A stretch of DNA of 64,000 bases from Zhengitettix transpicula (taxonomy: Eukaryota > Arthropoda > Insecta > Orthoptera > Tetrigidae): the NCBI GenBank assembly GCA_037074705.1, contig CM073590.1:218642746-218706745 (forward strand), read 5' to 3'. A model generated the notes under the pieces. That model searched no databases. It saw only the letters and a list, made by a program, of their open reading frames with translations, and had not been told where the DNA came from. Positions within the stretch are counted from its first letter, which is position 1; every line of letters begins with the position of its first letter. This document shows positions 22,761 through 35,215 of this stretch, piece by piece. Position numbers and translations under genes: made by a program.

Positions 22761-23139
22761 TAGTTTTTGCGAACATATTTACATATGTTCCCCAACAGTT
22801 TCCTATAGATATATATAATACACATAATTTCGGTTCTCCAATTCTCCATTTATTGGCCTTGCTCCGTAAAACGGCGGACTGGTCCTATTCATAGCTGTCG
22901 GAATTTCCAGTCTTTTAATAAAGATGGGGCAGGGTATCATACTATATTGGAGTCTTTTTGGCGATTTTTTGTATGAAACTAAAGTAATCGTTCAAATGAA
23001 AAGACGAGACAGCTAGGTTTATAATAAGAAACACTACAACCATGATAATTTTAGAACGTTTAAATAAATGGCGAAGAAACTATAAATACAGGAGAAAAAA
23101 GACAGGTAAAAATTTTACGAATATATTCTGACCGAGAAT

Positions 23140-25545
23140 AATGAATTTAGTGCAGCTTTTCAAACTATTTTCGAAGGAGGAAAGACAGTTTATCACGTCT
23201 GAAAATCAACGTCATAATCGTAACTAAAACGCTGACAAAGCATATGCACCAAATTCGCATTTTATCACAGTATTTAACGAAAAAATAAATAACGTAAATG
23301 TAGAGGATCTCGAGAACACTACATTCAATTTTAATGTTAAATCGCTGGCAAACATAGCAAAGCTGCCAGACCGGAAGTTGTTAAGTCTGGACGAAATTCC
23401 CGTAGAAATTATAAAATTAGGCGAGGAATAAATTATTCCTTACCTAATGAGGCTGTTCAATTTATTCATAAACACCACCTGCATTCTAAAATATTGGGAA
23501 AAAAAAATTTCGAGTCATTCTGATACATAAGAGTAGGAAACAAATAAGCCGTAAATATTTATAGACAAAAAAGCAATGTAGTATGTAAACTAATAGAATA
23601 ACTATTTGCGGATTGCATTAGAAATGAATGAGGAAAATAGGTTAGTTTTAAAAGGGCCAATAAGGTTTCAGGGAGGGACACATATATGAGAGCGAACTTT
23701 TCTAAATGTAGTTGTTAAGAGAAGACTGGTCGCTGTAGTCATCAATTTCGCTTTTGACGTAGAGCTTCATGACATGCTTCAAAACAAATATATTCAAACA
23801 TGGCTTAAAATAGAGAGTTATACACCGGATTCAAATTTTTCGGAATGACTACCAACAATGGGTTAAAATTTGAGTAAGAAACGTCGAAAGGACGGATCGA
23901 AACTTGGGCCGTGCCACGGTTTTTCCTTAGTTACATCAATTATTAATTCGCAGGTTAGACTGTTCGCAGACGATGACGTCATTTCATGTTCATATACAAC
24001 GGCTCCGACGTCGAAATGTTATAGAATGATCAATAATGATTTTCCAATGGGGGCCAGTTTGATCTTGAATCTGTTACTTGAAATTCGTGCGACGTTGGCA
24101 TATATTATTGTCCACGCAGCTGCAGTAAGGGTTTGTTGCCATTAATTAACGACGCTTGTGGCAACGGTTGTTTAATTCTCTGCTCTCATTCACTGACAGT
24201 CACAATGGCTCGCAATCTGAAAAGCAGTAGGCCTATAAACAAATGTGTCTCTTGGGCAAACTTACAAATAAAATTAAAATCAACAGTAGTAAAACCAGAC
24301 CAATTAGCTTCTGTAGATCAAGAGGAAATGTTATTCTAAATTATGGCATGGGTTTTGCGGTAATACCTCAAGCCAATACCTATAAATACTTAGGGATTAA
24401 ACATTTAGCCATCGGAGCAGGCGATGGAATAGCTGTCTGCGATGGCTATTCTCTTGCAGGCAGAACCTGCTAGGGATATTCTCTCGTAGGCAGAACCTTG
24501 TAGGAGAGATGAAAGGGGCTACCTTTGGGAATGCCTTTTCCTCTCTCTGTTTCTGAACTAAGGTTTCCACAAGCAGAAGCACCTCGGCCTGTTTTTGAGA
24601 TCATGGGCATGGGCATACGGAAAGAATTGTCTTCTGTTCCCATTGGAACAGTGGGCCAGCTGCCACCTAAACTGGTTGAGGCACGGAGAAGGGAATTCTG
24701 CGTCCTCACAGCAAACCCCTCTCCCACTATCGGAAGGGCATGGGACAATTACCCAATGCCCAACTACCTGATGCAGGTTTTCTAGGGTTTCTCCTGCATT
24801 ACTTTTAGGTGAATGCCAGGTAGGATCCTTAAACTGTAGCCTGGGGGCCCTAGTTAACCCTTGGTTACCTTCCTCTACCCTTCCGCATCCCCCTTTTCAA
24901 ATCTCTTCCTATGCTATTGAAGGGGAGTTGTCACCATGTGGATTACCCTCATCAAGCCTGTTACCCTAAAAAGAAAACATGTTGCCATTTGCGATGGAGG
25001 TAGAGCAAGAGATTAGTAAGATATGGAAGATGCCACACTTTGTTATGAGGAAGGGTACACAGTACTCAGTACTGGTATGTAATATTCTCAAATAAGGATC
25101 ACTCACCTAGGATGCATACAGAAAAACAAGCATAGTCTACCTTGATAATATTCAGGAGAAATCAACCAAATTTGTTAAATGGTCATGACAATACAACGTT
25201 AAGAGGGATATTGTGGAGGGTGTGTGATGCTGGATGTTATAAAGCTAGTTTGTGCTCTCTGTGAAAGACATTTATAGGCCAGAATTATTGAGATGACATA
25301 AACCATCAATTAGAAATTCCTGCATTCTATGGCTTTGGTGATCACAGCTTAAAAACAAAATCTAGGGAGGATAAAACTGAGGGAAATTCTCCTTTGTAAA
25401 TAATTAGATAAAGGAATGGGACAGTGTGACATACTTAACTACCAAATTTTTAAAAATCAATCTGAACGGGAAGGAAATTCAAGTGTACATGTGGAAGATA
25501 ATGTTTAGTGTATTCAGGAAGGGCAATTTCCTAACATATTTAGTA
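23140..25545 (+). pseudogene. Non-LTR retrotransposon RT remnant, split by a retroposon
   Basis: Broken plus-strand frames give, in order, AYAPNSHFITVFNEKINNVN, LPDRK.LSLDEIPVEIIKLG, the RT catalytic motif FADDD (23963-23977), NTYKYLGIK (about 24372-24400), and beyond the inserted S2 element PHFVMRKGTQ, DNIQEKSTKFV and KFSFVNN.IKEWDSV. This is the order of a jockey/CR1-like ORF2 from the pre-palm region to the C-terminus. Numerous stops and frameshifts make it dead. The endonuclease domain is not visible. Confidence 0.8.
24438..24997 (+). mobile_element. Retroposon family copy S2, inserted in the RT remnant
   Basis: Sense is plus, ending ...AGCCTGTTACCCTAAAAAGA. It is flanked by TGCGATGG at 24438-24445 and 24990-24997. 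The 5' part contains a partial tandem repeat: GGCAGAACCTGCTAGG and GGCAGAACCTTGTAGG with TATTCTCTCG between. RT coding resumes on the other side, so this insertion is younger than the LINE copy. Confidence 0.8.
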
Positions 25546-26330
25546 CACTATTTTTAGTTTTGATTTACTTAAGACATCTAAATGTTTTGTATTGACCACC
25601 AAGGGTATATGGTCTACTTATTTGGAGTATCAACTCATTCGTTCATTGAGCATTAAATTTCTTTTAATATAAAACTGTTAAAATGAAACTGTTTATGAAT
25701 GAATTAAATGTGTATTACAACTTTTTGAGTTCATTTTGACTGAATTTAAAATCTTTTCAACTGTGAAAGAAATTAGATAATTCTATCAGAGGCAGAAAAT
25801 TTGTGAAAAAATATATTACCATGTTTCAGTGGAGTCCATTAAATTAAAAAAAATTGTAATAAGTGCTTAAGAAGCAAATAATTTAATGTCACTCTTCCCT
25901 ACACAATAAGTGTTTGAATTTTGATAATTGTCTTAAAAAATTACATTCAAAGGACTTTAGATTGGCCATAACAATTAACTATCTAAGATTGAGCCTTCAG
26001 ATGAAAATAGTTATGGTGGATACAAATATATTTTTACTCTATTACACAAGACATCAAAAATACAATTTTGTTTGTCCATGTAAATTATTATAAAATATGA
26101 TGATTGGTCTAACAGCTGGATCAACAATCATCAAGCCTGCCATAACTGAACAGCGATATTCATTAGGTATGGTGTCAAATTCCTTGCATCACATTTCAAG
26201 TGTTGCGAAATGTTAATGTTTCTGTTCTTAATTCTCTGAATCAGAAGTACATTCTGTGGCTATTATTTAAAGTTTCTGTCGTTAAGGGGTTTTCCTTAGA
26301 TACTATGCTCTGCTACAAATATGTGTGAAG
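25546..26330. other. AT-rich non-coding
   Basis: No supportable feature beyond a possible decayed tail of the preceding LINE. Confidence 0.4.
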
Positions 26331-26334
26331 CCAT

Positions 26335-26830
26335 TTGCAGATAGAATCTTGAAGGAGAGACAGAGAGGGCTAACTTTGGGGATGGGATGCCTTCCTCTCC
26401 CTCTGCTTTTGAACCAAAGTTCCAATAAGCCGACGCACCTCAGCCTGTTTTAAGAGGTGTTTGATCTGGGGTCACTGATCTTGGGCATATGGTAAAAGTT
26501 GTCTGCTATTCATATTGGAATAGTCGATCAGCTGTCTCCAAAACTGGTTGAGGCAAGGAGAAGGGAATGCTGCATCCCCACAGAAAACTCTTCACCCGCC
26601 ATTGGAAGGGTGTGGGAAAAGTACCAAATGACCAACCTGCCTGATGCAAGTTTTCTAGGGTTTGTCCTGCATTACTTTTAGGCAAGTGCTGGGTAGGATC
26701 CTTAAACCATAGCCTGAGGGTCCTAGTTAACCCTTGACTACCATCCTCTACCCTTCCGCATCCCCTTTTCAAATCCCTTCCTATTCTATTAAAGGGAGTT
26801 GCCACCACGAGGATTACCTAAAGAATAAAA
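26335..26830 (+). mobile_element. Retroposon family copy S3
   Basis: Nearly full-length plus-sense copy from AGAATCTTGAAGGAGAGA to GGATTACCTAAAGAATAAAAA. It shares the conserved blocks GCCTGTTTTAAGAGGTGT, GTTGAGGCAAGGAGAAGGGA and TTCAAATCCCTTCC with S1. The terminal segment before the A-rich tail is partly deleted. No clear duplication flanks it. Confidence 0.8.
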
Positions 26831-27540
26831 ACCGGGTACAAATAAAGTTACAATGTGTAAATATTTGTATAGTCTAAGGAATTACTGATGGGGTGGTTAT
26901 AATAATCTGGCTAGTCAGTGTTTACTGCATATTATGGAAATATGGATCCACACATATAGGAGACATGGAATGATAGATTTCATTGTAAATTAAGATAGAG
27001 GTCATCTGAAAACAGTGGAAACAATATAAAAATTTACAGAACATGTGTAGGACAATTGCCACAGATTCCTCTATCATAAATTTGGAGTGCTGTACAAAAT
27101 GACATTTCAAAGATGCAGTTTTTATTAAATTCGTCAATATCATAGTCAAGTTTCACAAACCCTGACATTTGGCACTATCTTGTTTTTAGCCCTAAATCAG
27201 GCCAATTCACACATATACAGCCCATGATTCATAATTGTTAGGACACTAATCCCAGTTACTTTCATCAACATATTGAACCATTATAAAAGACCCATAGCAC
27301 TTTCCTTCCATATGAAGAAAGCCCTTGTCAGAGCTGCTTCCTACAGTGCTGTGGACTCATGTTCTGAACACATGGTTCTTATTTTCTGAAGTCCAAAAAA
27401 CACCCATATCCTTTGCCTTTGATAAAACTTCCAACAGTTGCAGCTCTTGAGTTTTTGAAGTTGTGTGCTACACCACTACAAGCAACAATATTTTATGAGA
27501 ATAACTATGTAAAATAAATATATGTGGCGACCACATCAGG
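26831..27540. other. Non-coding stretch
   Basis: Short frames only, none recognisable. Confidence 0.4.
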
Positions 27541-27572
27541 TTCAAATTTAATTTTTTTTGATAGACTGCTGA

Positions 27573-27602
27573 CTGATGAGGTTGCCAAATAAGTGAAGAA
27601 AC
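27573..27602 (+). ncRNA. Hammerhead-like motif, intact boxes, weak stem
   Basis: CTGATGA (27573-27579) and GAAAC (27598-27602) are both consensus, spaced 18 nt apart as in the other copies. The intervening GGTTGCCAAATAAGTGAA does not form a convincing stem II. Downstream the sequence has a GGCTGATGTTTATTTATTTA end like the type A arms. Confidence 0.4.
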
Positions 27603-28472
27603 AGTGTTTAATTTTAAATTAAATAAATTCTTTTTCCTGACTTAAAATTGGCTGATGTTTATTTATTTATTAGTTTTCTAATAATTCATAATATATATTT
27701 ATATATATCATTATAAAATAAATATACTACAACAGCGATAGTGTTACCAACATGTAATATTCTCTATACTACATTTATAATTCCATTTGCATAGTTTCCA
27801 ATACTGTTTGATTTTTAAAAGCAGAATAATTTAGCATCATCAAATTGACCTGCATTTATATTTACACAAAAGTATTTTTCCTTTGTATATATTTTAAATA
27901 AAGTTAATTTTTTGAATAAGTCACACATAATGGCTCTACTGTATGCCAGGTCATGCAATAGATTTTTGCACTCTGATGCCCTTAAACAGTGTTTTCTTTA
28001 AATTAACCTCTGACATTGTTTTTTTTTAAACAGAAATACTACACAAAATGTACGAATTTTATTTTTATTTTGATAATATGAACTACTTTAAAATAAGATT
28101 TTTAATTACTGCAGAGTTCAAACTCATTTTGCTTTCATTATTATTCAGTCCAATGTGTCTACTTTCTGTGTCATTTAACATTTTTGATATTGCTTCTATA
28201 TGTACTGTTTGCTTGGTAGCAACAACAAGAGGCAGGAATTACAACTAGAGTAAGATTTTGAAAAATACACAATGTTTGCTATAGGTGGCAAGTGGGCACT
28301 TTTGGTTTTAATCAAGAAGGAAAGAGTATTAGTAGATCTGTAAATGATGGATATCTGATATTCTTTAAAAATTTGGAAGGAGGGAGTACGAGAAATGATT
28401 TGGATTGAAGGATCGAGTAAAAGTAGGACATTGGATTTTGTTCAATCTAATGTTTATGTTTTTATTAATGAA

Positions 28473-28955
28473 ATATTAAAATAATCTCTTGCTCTAATTG
28501 TAATTCCTGCTACATAGGATAAACAAAATGTTCCCTTTGGCACCTGTATCAAGGAATATATATCTAATATCAAACTTACCAATGATAAACAGTCCATAGT
28601 CTACAAAAATATCATCAATTTGAAACATTTATTTGATTGGCAAAATGCTAAGATTATAGATGGTCACACCAGGTACTATTCCAGACTGATATAAGAGGTG
28701 CTTCACATTAAATCCATCATCTCAGCAATTAACATACAAATGGATACTATGAAACTCAACAATTGCTATGATACCGTATTATTATGCTAACCCTTCTGCT
28801 TCCCCATTGTCGTTGCATTTTCTTCACTTTTGAGTTTGTCAACTGTATTGTGCAGTTGAGTTGCTCTGGTCTCTTGTGTTTTTAGTTTTCTGAAGAAAGG
28901 AACAAGATTTCCTGAAACATTGTGTGGTATTTATATCTTCACTTCTTTTGTCTGT
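28473..28955 (+). pseudogene. Penelope-like element 3' part: GIY-YIG endonuclease remnant plus terminal motif
   Basis: The plus strand encodes CSNCNSCYIG (about 28490-28519), the start of the GIY-YIG domain of Penelope-like elements, with the next codon a TAA where Q of the usual QTK is expected. After a frameshift it continues TCIKEYISNIKLTNDKQSIV, LKHLFDWQNAKIIDGHTRYY and SRLI.EVLHIKS, matching the rest of that domain. About 110 nt after the last coding trace come the conserved module and the hammerhead-like motif (28890-28952). The upstream RT is not visible, so this is a 5'-truncated dead copy. Confidence 0.85.
28890..28952 (+). ncRNA. Hammerhead-like motif at the end of the Penelope-like copy
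   Basis: CTGAAGA (28890-28896) fits CUGANGA; GGAA...TTCC forms stem II; GAAAC is at 28914-28918 and GTC at 28950-28952. All three conserved blocks are in order, separated by the GTGTGGTATTTATAT spacer shared by the type B copies. Confidence 0.5.
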
Positions 28956-29109
28956 AATTGGACAAAATTTTCTCTTATTAGTTTCACTCTTTTTTTTTCA
29001 TAATAATAATTTTTTTTCTAATTTGTTCCATAAACCTACATATTTAGGTACAATAGTAAAATTTTATTCAAATCACCCCTATAACATAAAAGAGCTATGG
29101 TTTTTAATT

Positions 29110-29190
29110 TATTTGACAAAGCTGTTAAATTATCTCACCATAAATCTACAATTATGAATATGTGGGTTCAAGTCCCACCTGGGTCAAATA
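29110..29190 (+). repeat. tRNA-like 3' half
   Basis: GTGGGTTCAAGTCCCAC (29162-29178) is a perfect T-arm with a B-box. Upstream TTTGAC and downstream GTCAAA could close a 6-bp acceptor stem, but the D-arm and anticodon arm are degenerate. It is probably a tRNA-derived retroposon relic, not a working tRNA. Confidence 0.4.
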
Positions 29191-29739
29191 TTTTCAGTCT
29201 TTCCTTCTTCTTCCATCCTTCTCTCTGCTTTGAACATATGCTTTTCTATGTGTGTAATTCTTCGCCTGAGCATATGAATTCACATAAAGCGTAATCCTCC
29301 TATTTATTTCTATCCTTCCTCACTATCCAAGTTGGAATGTGACTTTGTCACCAAATTAGTTCCAATTCCTTAACGGATTCTCCTAATATTGTATATATAT
29401 TAACAGTCTCTCTTACCCCTCTACTTTCACTAATAAATATATTAAAGGTTTGTGTAACTTATAACCGTACATTGTCACCTGTAAGATCATATAATGAATA
29501 TTCATAAGGATGATACCTCATGATCATCTCATTCTTCAATATTGCTACTGAGTGATTGTGTCCACTTCTTTGGTCATTTATAAGGAAACATGAATATTCA
29601 TTTTCATTTACACTACTGTTTGATATGTTGGGTATTTGTCAATATAAATAGCATTCATGTAAATGTTATTTATACATTTCTGTATAAATGAGGTTTATGA
29701 ATAATAATATAAACAATAATACGAGAGAAAATATTTTTA

Positions 29740-29870
29740 GTTTGTCACCTGGTTTGTGCAGTGTCTAGTTTTTAAAGCTCTCTCAATTTTTATACACCTG
29801 ATGAAAACCACAAGTAATGCAGAAATATTGCGTGGTATTTAAATTATCATTTAATTATGTCTTGGATACT
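29740..29870 (+). repeat. Penelope-like terminal fragment, type B
   Basis: It carries TTTGTCACCTGGTTTGTGCA, CACCTGATGA (box at 29798-29804), GAAAT at 29822-29826 (GAAAC altered), GCGTGGTATTTAAATTATCA and GTC at 29859-29861. Confidence 0.6.
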
Positions 29871-31679
29871 TCATTATCTATTATATTATGAGACTACAAT
29901 GAGCATTAAGTATATCAGTAGTTCAATAAAATATTCTTGGGAGAAATTATATAATTCAGTTCACTCTTTTTTTCCTGCTTCAATTTCTATATAAGATATT
30001 CATTTGAATTCAGAATATTATTTGAAGTAAGATATATTAACTTATAGTTTCTTAAGTTCTGTAAAATTGATGGACCTATTAATGTGTGCAAGAATATAAA
30101 AAAACTGAAAAGTATTCATATATGTAAACAATTTGACTTAAAATAGAAATCTCAAAAGCTCAATTATTTTTTAGTAGTACTTAAAAACCCGATTTACATA
30201 ATTCTTAGTCACCAAGGAACTGGATTTTATAAGTTTGTATCAGACTGGGTGCCACAAAAGATCATATAATATATATTAATTTGTGTAAAGCAAGAACAGA
30301 AGAAATGCTTTCAAATGAATTACAGCCTTGAATGAACTTGTGTAAAGCATTTACCATATAATACACCCAATTATTTAAGCACAATAATCCAACAAATATC
30401 TCTCATTCTGGCCAATTTAAACTTTTCAATAGGAAGCATCAACCTTGATCTATTTTATAATCATCATACATTTATGGCCATATGTGAACAGTAGAGTAGA
30501 GATAATTAATCTCAAGATGGCTGCAATCTGTAAAATACAGAAATGTCCCTCCAGCACTTTCTTCACTATGCATTAGGAATGTCCACATAAACAACCACCA
30601 TCCAATATATATCACAATATTCCCATTTGCATAACTGAGCAGATTATGTTCAAATACTGTAAAAGGTTGACACAACCAGACAGCAGAATCTAAAATCCAT
30701 GCTTTCAAACCTTGGCTAAGGAAATTTTTTGTCAAGGTACAATTTTCCAGACTTATCTTTATCAAAACTCTCAAAAGTTACAGTCATTTCCTTAGAAAAT
30801 ACATTGATTTATTGTGAGAACATTAACAAGACCTTAATATCCTCCTTTGCTACTTGTATGCAAGTAAGCTATCTACAAAGTATTTTATAATAGGCTATTG
30901 TTATTCACTTCTAGTTAAAATAAAACAATTTGACAAACAATACACATTTAAATTTATGTCTAATAAGAGACAGAACTAATCTGGGACCAATAGTTTCAAA
31001 CTCTTAATTTAGGATTTGAAGATACATAAGAATTCATAATACAGAGTGCCTTATAAAAGTAGTGAACATATACAACATAAAGTAGTGGTGTACCTAAAAT
31101 ATAGTCCATTCAGGACAGGAGTAAGATCTTCAAATTTTCTGAGGCTGATTTAATGAGTCGTCTTTTTCCTGAATAAGGAGGCTAATGCTTCTTAAAATTT
31201 GAAGAACTTCCTCCTGTCCTGAATGTCTACACTGAACTTCAATTGCAGGTAAGACACAAACTTTTTCTCATTCCTTTTCATAAAAATTATTTACTTATTC
31301 TGACAATGCCATATCCTTATTCACAATAATATACAGTAGACATATGTAACTAAGAAAAGCAGACATAAAGATGTATGTCTGCACATAAATATTTAATATT
31401 TCAATGTTAATTATATCAACTTGAAACTGTAAAAACAAGATTTTAAGTGTCCTAAGTCATGTAAATTTAAATGAATGTGAAGTTAAATAATTTAATTCTA
31501 TTATTTTATTATGTTTACAGCAAATATTTATTCCATTATTTGGAAATGACAGTATTTCTAAATTAAGAAAAATTGCAGTGAACTGCTGCTCAGAAAATTT
31601 TAAGAGTACATAATATTGCAGAAACCATTGTAAAATTCAATCTGAGTGTATAATAAACATTTATAATAAGAAATTAAAA
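29871..31679. other. Non-coding stretch
   Basis: A 100-codon minus-strand frame (30472-30774) with a hydrophobic middle (YIGWWLFMWTFLM) is the only long frame. It has no recognisable family and may be chance. About 31.1-31.2 kb contains an imperfect inverted pair around CTTCAAATTTTCTGAGG and CTTAAAATTTGAAGAAC. Confidence 0.4.
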
Positions 31680-31844
31680 TTGGATAAAAAGTTCTCAGTT
31701 TTCAAATGGGTACCAACAGTGATTAAAACGTGTCTTTTCAATGACTGAAAGCTCTGTCTTTATTTTCTAGAGCTTTCAGTCATCAAAATGTCACGTTTTA
31801 ATCGCTGTTGGCACCCATGTAAAAATGGAGAACTTTTTATCCAA
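31680..31844. mobile_element. 165-bp foldback (MITE-like) element
   Basis: The two halves are inverted copies almost throughout: TTGGATAAAAAGTTCTC at 31680 pairs with its complement ending at 31844, and inner blocks AAAACGTG, GACTGAAAGCTCT and GGGT(A/G)CCAACAG-type strings pair as well. The loop is a short AT-rich segment. There is no transposase. A flanking duplication is not certain. Confidence 0.8.
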
Positions 31845-31883
31845 CAATTACACCAGAAAAGTCTTTTATCTCAGAAATTAAGG

Positions 31884-32063
31884 TTAATAAGAAAGATAGC
31901 CAATTCAGACAAAAAAGTGGTAATATAAATACCACATAACGTTTCTGGGATCCTTGTTCCTTTCTTCAGGTGTGAAGAAGAGTGACACAACTGCACTTGT
32001 CAGTTGACAAAACTCAAAATCTATTATTTATTTTTTGCCTGAATTGACTATCTTTCTTATTAA
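31884..32063 (-). repeat. 180-bp inverted cassette with hammerhead-like motif (type B)
   Basis: The arm at 31884-31908 and its inverted partner at 32039-32063 match at 24 of 25 positions (core AAGAAAGATAG). The minus-strand motif inside has CTGAAGA (31963-31969), GGA...TCC stem, GAAAC (31941-31945) and GTC (31908-31910). The inner end also carries the CACTTGTCAGTTGACAAAAC remnant of the upstream module. Confidence 0.7.
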
Positions 32064-32069
32064 TTATTT

Positions 32070-33080
32070 TTAAACAGACATAAATTTTTTCATTGTAAGA
32101 ATTAAGGTGATTGGAAAGTCAATTACAAGTTACATTATCTTCCACAGCTTGTCTTCCATCTGATCTCATATTCAATTATTTACATAAATTCTACATTCTA
32201 CATTATTCATCTTCTTCAATACTACATATAACCTTATAATGTAAATCATTGCTACAATTGCAAAGTTAAAAGAAAAATATCAACTTTATTTTACTTAACA
32301 AGGAAATAACTCAGTCTGGATCTGTTTTCATTATTAGTTTATAACACCAGACAACTAGATATTTTAATGTTAACATTCTAGTGGACCAAAATTTGACTTG
32401 GGAGTTCTCATGAACAAGAAATTGGCTGAAATTAATTATTGAGAGACACAGACTACTATGCTCTTTTTTACGTTCATCTTCTATATGGAGTGAGACTGTG
32501 GGGAAGATCAAAATGAAGTCAGGCAGTGTTCATAGCTCAAAACAGAGATCCATGTCATATGGCAGGTGTGAGCCCCTGAAAGTTTCTGCAGATCTCTCTT
32601 TCTCCAAATGAATATTCTAACTGTTCCTGGTTTTTATCTTACAGCCTGCCTACAGTGAGTTCTTAAAACTCTGAGTTCAAGAAGCCGGCAATTTGATTTT
32701 CATCATCATAAGACTCAGGAGAGGGATAATCTCTCTATCCACACACTGGGATCAACTAAGACCAATTGTGGACCTGAGAGGCTGTACAACTGGTTGCCTC
32801 TGAATACTAGAAAATCTCCCTACCTAAAAATACTGTGGGCTGTTAAAAAATATTATACAACAAACCAGTATAAAGTGTTGAAAAATTATTTGAATTAAAT
32901 CAAGATGATTGGTTATTTTAATTATTAAAGTAAATTTGGTTTATTATCATTAAGAGAATCTTGTATATACTCTGTTAAAACCTGAAGCTTGCTTAACATT
33001 AACTTGTTTTTGGCAATAAAGATTTTTATTATTCAATATTCCACTTTATCAAAGCAAAACATAATGAATTACAAAATATA
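32070..33080. other. Non-coding stretch
   Basis: No supportable gene or repeat. Confidence 0.4.
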
Positions 33081-33084
33081 AAAT

Positions 33085-33260
33085 TCTGTGTAACAAGTAT
33101 ACTAATTATGTAAATAAATAGCAAATAACAGACAAAAATAAGTATTAAATACCACACAACACTTTTGCAGTGTTTGTAGGCAATTAAAAAAATGCAAGAG
33201 CTGTAAAAATGACACACCACTCAAACCAGGTGACAAACTCAAAAGCAAAGTTAAAATACT
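33085..33260 (-). repeat. Penelope-like terminal fragment, type B, core decayed
   Basis: The minus strand retains TTTGTCACCTGGTTTGAGTG, GTGTTGTGTGGTATTTAATA and GTCTGTTATTTGCTATTTAT, but the ribozyme-like core is degraded (GCCTACAAA and CAAAAG in place of the boxes). Confidence 0.6.
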
Positions 33261-35210
33261 TTATAAAATAACCATTAGTATCTATTTATAAAAACACCAA
33301 CATAATAAAGCATTAATCTTATAAGACAACTTATTATTATTTAATGTGCAATAAATTGCAAACCCAGTTGAAATTAGTTCATACTTTGGTAGAAATATGT
33401 ATATAATTGTTACACAATAAATTTTAGAAGTCAATACTTTTTATTAAATGAAATTGGTATATATTTTTGTACACAAAACAGACTGATTGCAAGATGTACT
33501 GGAAAAACTTTCAGTAACTTGAATGATGGTTTTGTTGCTGAGTACAAAGGTACTCCATTTATTATTAGTGAATATATATTTCCTACATTATGATTATATT
33601 CTAATTACAATTATTATTACAATGTGAGCTCAGTAGGAGCTACATGAATTCCTTAATGCCAGCATTGATGGTGAAGCTTATTATATGGGGCAGCTAAAAA
33701 AATGTTTGAATCATCAGTAAATAACACAGGAAACATTCATGGTTTACTGTATGCTCATTAATATACATAAGAATAATTGGTAAGGTTAAATCATATGTAG
33801 AAGATTATTCAAAAACTTTGGAATATTTACTCATCATGTTAATTCGTTTATTCTTTTATGACATTTGTCATCAACAATTACAATAAATTTACTAAAAACA
33901 TACATACATACAAGAAACCAAACCAAAAGAAATTTGCATATAAATTTTAAATATTTATCAGTTGCAAAAAAGGAGGGGAATACATACGAGTTTATTGTTT
34001 TTAGAAAGTTATTTATTATTTATGTACTTACTCATGTAAAATTTGTGACAAATCCTATTTCCTAATAATGAGGGCTAATGGAGAATAAATGTATCTTTAA
34101 CAAATGTCCAGCCAACATTTAGGAATTATGATATAATCCATAATTAAATCCAAATGTGAACCTCACAAATTTCTGATCATCCACTTCTATTCTGTAGAGG
34201 AATTTATATACAATTAATATGGAACTACTATATTTTCATTCCATTAGAATTTATTTCATACTGTCCACATAAATTTTCAGTTCTCTACAAAATTAATCAA
34301 TACATACCATTATTGTTTCATAGTAACATGTTATGAGTCTGCAAATATATTAAAATCTTAACATGTTTCATTGAAACAACATGAGTTCCAGATGTTGTTG
34401 GGCCTTTGACACATGCATAACTGAATTTATTAGAAACTACTTAACTATACACTAAGATATTCAAATATTTTTTGTTTTACCTCTTTTCTGATTAACTTTA
34501 ACATTACTAGTAGGAAACTTCAAGATATTTTTTCCTATCTACTAAAAATATAATTTGTAAGTAGTCACTCAACTCAAATTATCAACAATATAATGGAAAT
34601 TTTTCTTTTTTGTAAATATTTAAATCATGACTAGAATCATACAATTAGTTGGTACATAAGTAAGGTTCACGTCTGATTCACAGCAACACAGTTTTTTGTT
34701 ACACATTATCTGCTGTCTGTTTGACAAACTTGGGCTGTCTTTCCATTCCCTTGATGGTTGCCTCATTTATTATATTACTAATATGGTTGTAGTGTAAAAG
34801 TTGGTCCACCATTTTTTACACCTGGTTTGTATTTGTCGTCAGAGTGAGCGTGTCTCTTCTTCTCTCTGAAATACACCCTCCTTCAACATTTGCTTCTCAT
34901 CCAACTAACATTTTTGACTTGATTTAGGCCTTTAATGATATTCAATATATTAGAGAGGGCCTGAAATAATTTTGTTGGTAGCAAAACTAAAATGTAGACG
35001 ATTATATATATTAAATATTTTTCCAGAATATAAAATAAAAATTTTATATTTCCTGCTCGAGATCCTTCCCCCCTCTAAGAACTACGGCAATGATGAGATA
35101 AGAGTATCACATTGAAATATTCCCTTATGATCACAGAAGGGGCTTTGACATCAAGTGCAGATTTGCTATATCTTTGTCCTACCCTTCAATATATTTACCA
35201 AGTGAAGAAA
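33261..35210. other. Non-coding stretch
   Basis: AT-rich; no recognisable feature. Confidence 0.45.
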
Positions 35211-35215
35211 TTATG

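Noticed and set aside
29162..29178. Possible functional tRNA with perfect T-arm
   Set aside because: The D-arm and anticodon arm cannot be folded convincingly; only the T-arm and a weak acceptor stem are present, so it is listed as a tRNA-like relic.
30472..30774. 100-codon minus-strand frame as a membrane protein gene
   Set aside because: No family resemblance, no splice context, and the hydrophobic segment can come from AT-rich codons.
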